Shown here: one piece after another, positions 62,732 to 64,000 of the stretch
How positions within the stretch are numbered: position 1 is the stretch's first letter
Layout: the number at the start of each line of letters is the position of its first letter
DNA from: Prochlorococcus marinus str. MIT 9211
Lineage (GTDB): Bacteria; Cyanobacteriota; Cyanobacteriia; PCC-6307; Cyanobiaceae
DNA: 64,000 nt
Direction of reading: 5' to 3'
Assembly (NCBI RefSeq): GCF_000018585.1
Contig: NC_009976.1
Span: forward strand, 1,624,964 to 1,688,963
Translations under genes and position numbers: made by a program
The notes under the pieces: generated by a model
Seen by the model: the letters and a program-made list of their open reading frames with translations, nothing else
Told to the model about the DNA's origin: nothing
The model's database searches: none

Positions 62732-63838
62732 TTGTCCATTTTAAAAAGACTCCCAAGGATTTTCGACAGAAGCCATGAATACAAACATTGGCCAGGATTA
62801 ATCAAAGCATATAAAAAATGGCTTCCAGTCACTGATAAAACTCCTATAATCACGCTTCAAGAGGGAGCAACTCCATTAATACCTTTGAAATCAATTAATG
62901 AATTAATTGGTAAAAATGTCAAGATTTTTGTCAAGTATGACGGTTTAAACCCAACTGGATCTTTTAAAGATAGAGGGATGACAATGGCAATAAGTAAAGC
63001 TAAAGAAGATAATTGTGAAGCAGTGATTTGCGCTAGCACTGGAAACACATCTGCTTCTGCAGCAGCTTATGCAAAAAGAGGAGGAATGAAAAGTTTTGTT
63101 TTGATCCCAGATGGGTATGTAGCACAAGGAAAGCTTGCTCAAGCACTTGTTTATGGTGCTGAAGTTTTAGCAATTAAAGGAAACTTTGATAAAGCATTAA
63201 ATATTGTCCAAGAGTTATCAAATAGATACCCAATAACTTTAGTAAATTCCGTTAATCCTTATCGTATTCAAGGGCAAAAAACTGCAGCTTTTGAAATTAT
63301 AGACTCAATTGGTGAAGCACCAGACTGGTTATGTATTCCAATGGGAAATGCAGGAAATATTACAGCATATTGGATGGGGTTTGAAGAATATTATAAAGCT
63401 GGGAAAAGTAAAAAGTTACCTAAAATGATGGGTTTTCAAGCTATTGGCTCTGCACCTTTAGTTTTTAATAAAACAATTGAAAATCCAGAAACAATAGCAA
63501 CAGCAATAAGAATCGGAAACCCTGTTAATAAAGAAAAAGCATTTATTGTAAAAGGTAAAAGTAAAGGTAAATTTACTGCTGTTACTGATAAAGAAATTAT
63601 AGATGCTTATAAACTTTTAGGTAAAGAAGAAGGTATTTTTTGTGAACCAGCAAGTGCAGCATCTATAGCTGGATTAATAAAATTGAAAGAAGAAATTCCT
63701 CCAAATTCTACAATTGTTTGTGTTTTAACAGGTAATGGTTTAAAAGATCCTGATTGTGCAATTAATAATAATGATGCATCTTTTAAAAATAATTTAGAAC
63801 CTAATTCTGATGAAATAGCAAAAGCCATAGGATTCTAA
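62732..63838 (+). CDS. thrC: Threonine synthase
   Basis: PLP enzyme converting O-phosphohomoserine to threonine. PLP Lys79 is in [12 protein letters not shown]. Other motifs are [35 protein letters not shown] and [12 protein letters not shown]. The 368 residues match the short form. It starts at TTG 62732; no ATG or GTG in frame is available nearby and the family homology ([16 protein letters not shown]) begins about 37 residues in. It is the last gene before the origin-like region. Confidence 0.95.
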   Translation: MSILKRLPRIFDRSHEYKHWPGLIKAYKKWLPVTDKTPIITLQEGATPLIPLKSINELIGKNVKIFVKYDGLNPTGSFKDRGMTMAISKAKEDNCEAVICASTGNTSASAAAYAKRGGMKSFVLIPDGYVAQGKLAQALVYGAEVLAIKGNFDKALNIVQELSNRYPITLVNSVNPYRIQGQKTAAFEIIDSIGEAPDWLCIPMGNAGNITAYWMGFEEYYKAGKSKKLPKMMGFQAIGSAPLVFNKTIENPETIATAIRIGNPVNKEKAFIVKGKSKGKFTAVTDKEIIDAYKLLGKEEGIFCEPASAASIAGLIKLKEEIPPNSTIVCVLTGNGLKDPDCAINNNDASFKNNLEPNSDEIAKAIGF

Positions 63839-64000
63839 AAGTCAATTAATTTTCTGACTGAGGAAAACAACCTATAAAGTCCCTTTAGATTGAGGAAAAG
63901 AAGGAGGAAAAGCAAAAAAGAAAAAATGTTTTTTCAACAACCTAGACAATACAGTGGAAATAGAGTTTCTTTTCCACCTATCCATTTTTAAATTCCCCAA
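63839..64000. other. Origin-like region with inverted DnaA-box-type sites
   Basis: The 162-base non-coding end of the window holds TTTTCCACC (63970-63978), one mismatch from the TTTTCCACA box used in cyanobacteria, and an inverted partner AGTGGAAAT (63953-63961). Together they form a perfect 7-bp inverted repeat, GTGGAAA and TTTCCAC, with a 10-base spacer. Purine-rich AT-rich tracts flank it. As I recall, Prochlorococcus genomes are numbered from dnaN near the origin with thrC as the last gene; dnaN itself is not visible here. Confidence 0.4.

Noticed and set aside
63926..63991. 21-codon ORF after thrC preceded by AGGAGG
   Set aside because: AGGAGG is 18 bases from the ATG, too far for a normal start, and the ORF covers the DnaA-box-like repeat.

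Overview
The window looks like core chromosome of a marine picocyanobacterium, most likely a Prochlorococcus of a low-light type. The DNA is AT-rich by eye and very compact, with no gene-free stretch over 300 bases. Cyanobacterial families are dense: Ycf21/DUF98 chorismate lyase, Tic20-like protein, DUF3134, DUF1400, DUF2227, sucrose-phosphate synthase, VTE5-type phytol kinase, ABC1 kinase and a group 2 sigma factor. I see no rRNA, insertion sequence, prophage, integrase or CRISPR. The strain assignment is inference.

0-3 kb (minus): glycine cleavage genes gcvP (cut by the window edge) and gcvH, a PLP lyase-like protein and an HTH-like protein, probably one transcription unit. 3-13 kb: an acyl-lipid desaturase, then replication and translation genes (rplI, dnaB, mnmG), a chorismate lyase for plastoquinone, a SprT-like protein and ligA. 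12.5-17.3 kb: valS with a TVP38-type membrane protein, small conserved proteins, an IscA-like protein and tRNA-Val. 17.4-24 kb: DUF2227, mazG, the polyamine pair speE-speB, a Cys-rich small protein, gcvT and aspS. 24-29.4 kb: a plus-strand run pyrG-queE-queC-pabB-pabC, covering nucleotide, 7-deazaguanine and p-aminobenzoate synthesis. 29.4-36.6 kb: cobA (siroheme/B12), a TrpD2-like protein, an MFS exporter, polyphosphate kinase, a group 2 sigma factor and phytol kinase. 36.5-45.6 kb: aroG, acnB, a ClC antiporter, a radical SAM protein, an IctB/O-antigen-ligase-like protein and purU. 45.7-53.9 kb: an amino-acid oxidase-like flavoprotein, dnaK, aroE, Tic20-like, rpsF, argG, small proteins and mraY. 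53.9-64 kb: sucrose-phosphate synthase, uvrA, recN, ABC1 kinase, a DUF1400 protein and thrC. The last 160 bases look like part of the replication origin region.

The genes mostly serve housekeeping: one-carbon and glycine metabolism (gcvP/H/T, purU), chorismate use (aroG, aroE, pabB/C, chorismate lyase), replication and repair (dnaB, ligA, uvrA, recN), translation, and cell wall. No obviously novel multi-gene system is visible. The most interesting signals are at the level of gene expression: a probable CTG start with a perfect Shine-Dalgarno sequence, divergent genes whose start codons overlap, a hairpin that could hide a ribosome binding site, perfect palindromes in divergent promoters, a radical SAM gene whose N-terminus is out of frame with its only ATG, and a repeat-built tail on ribosomal protein S6.
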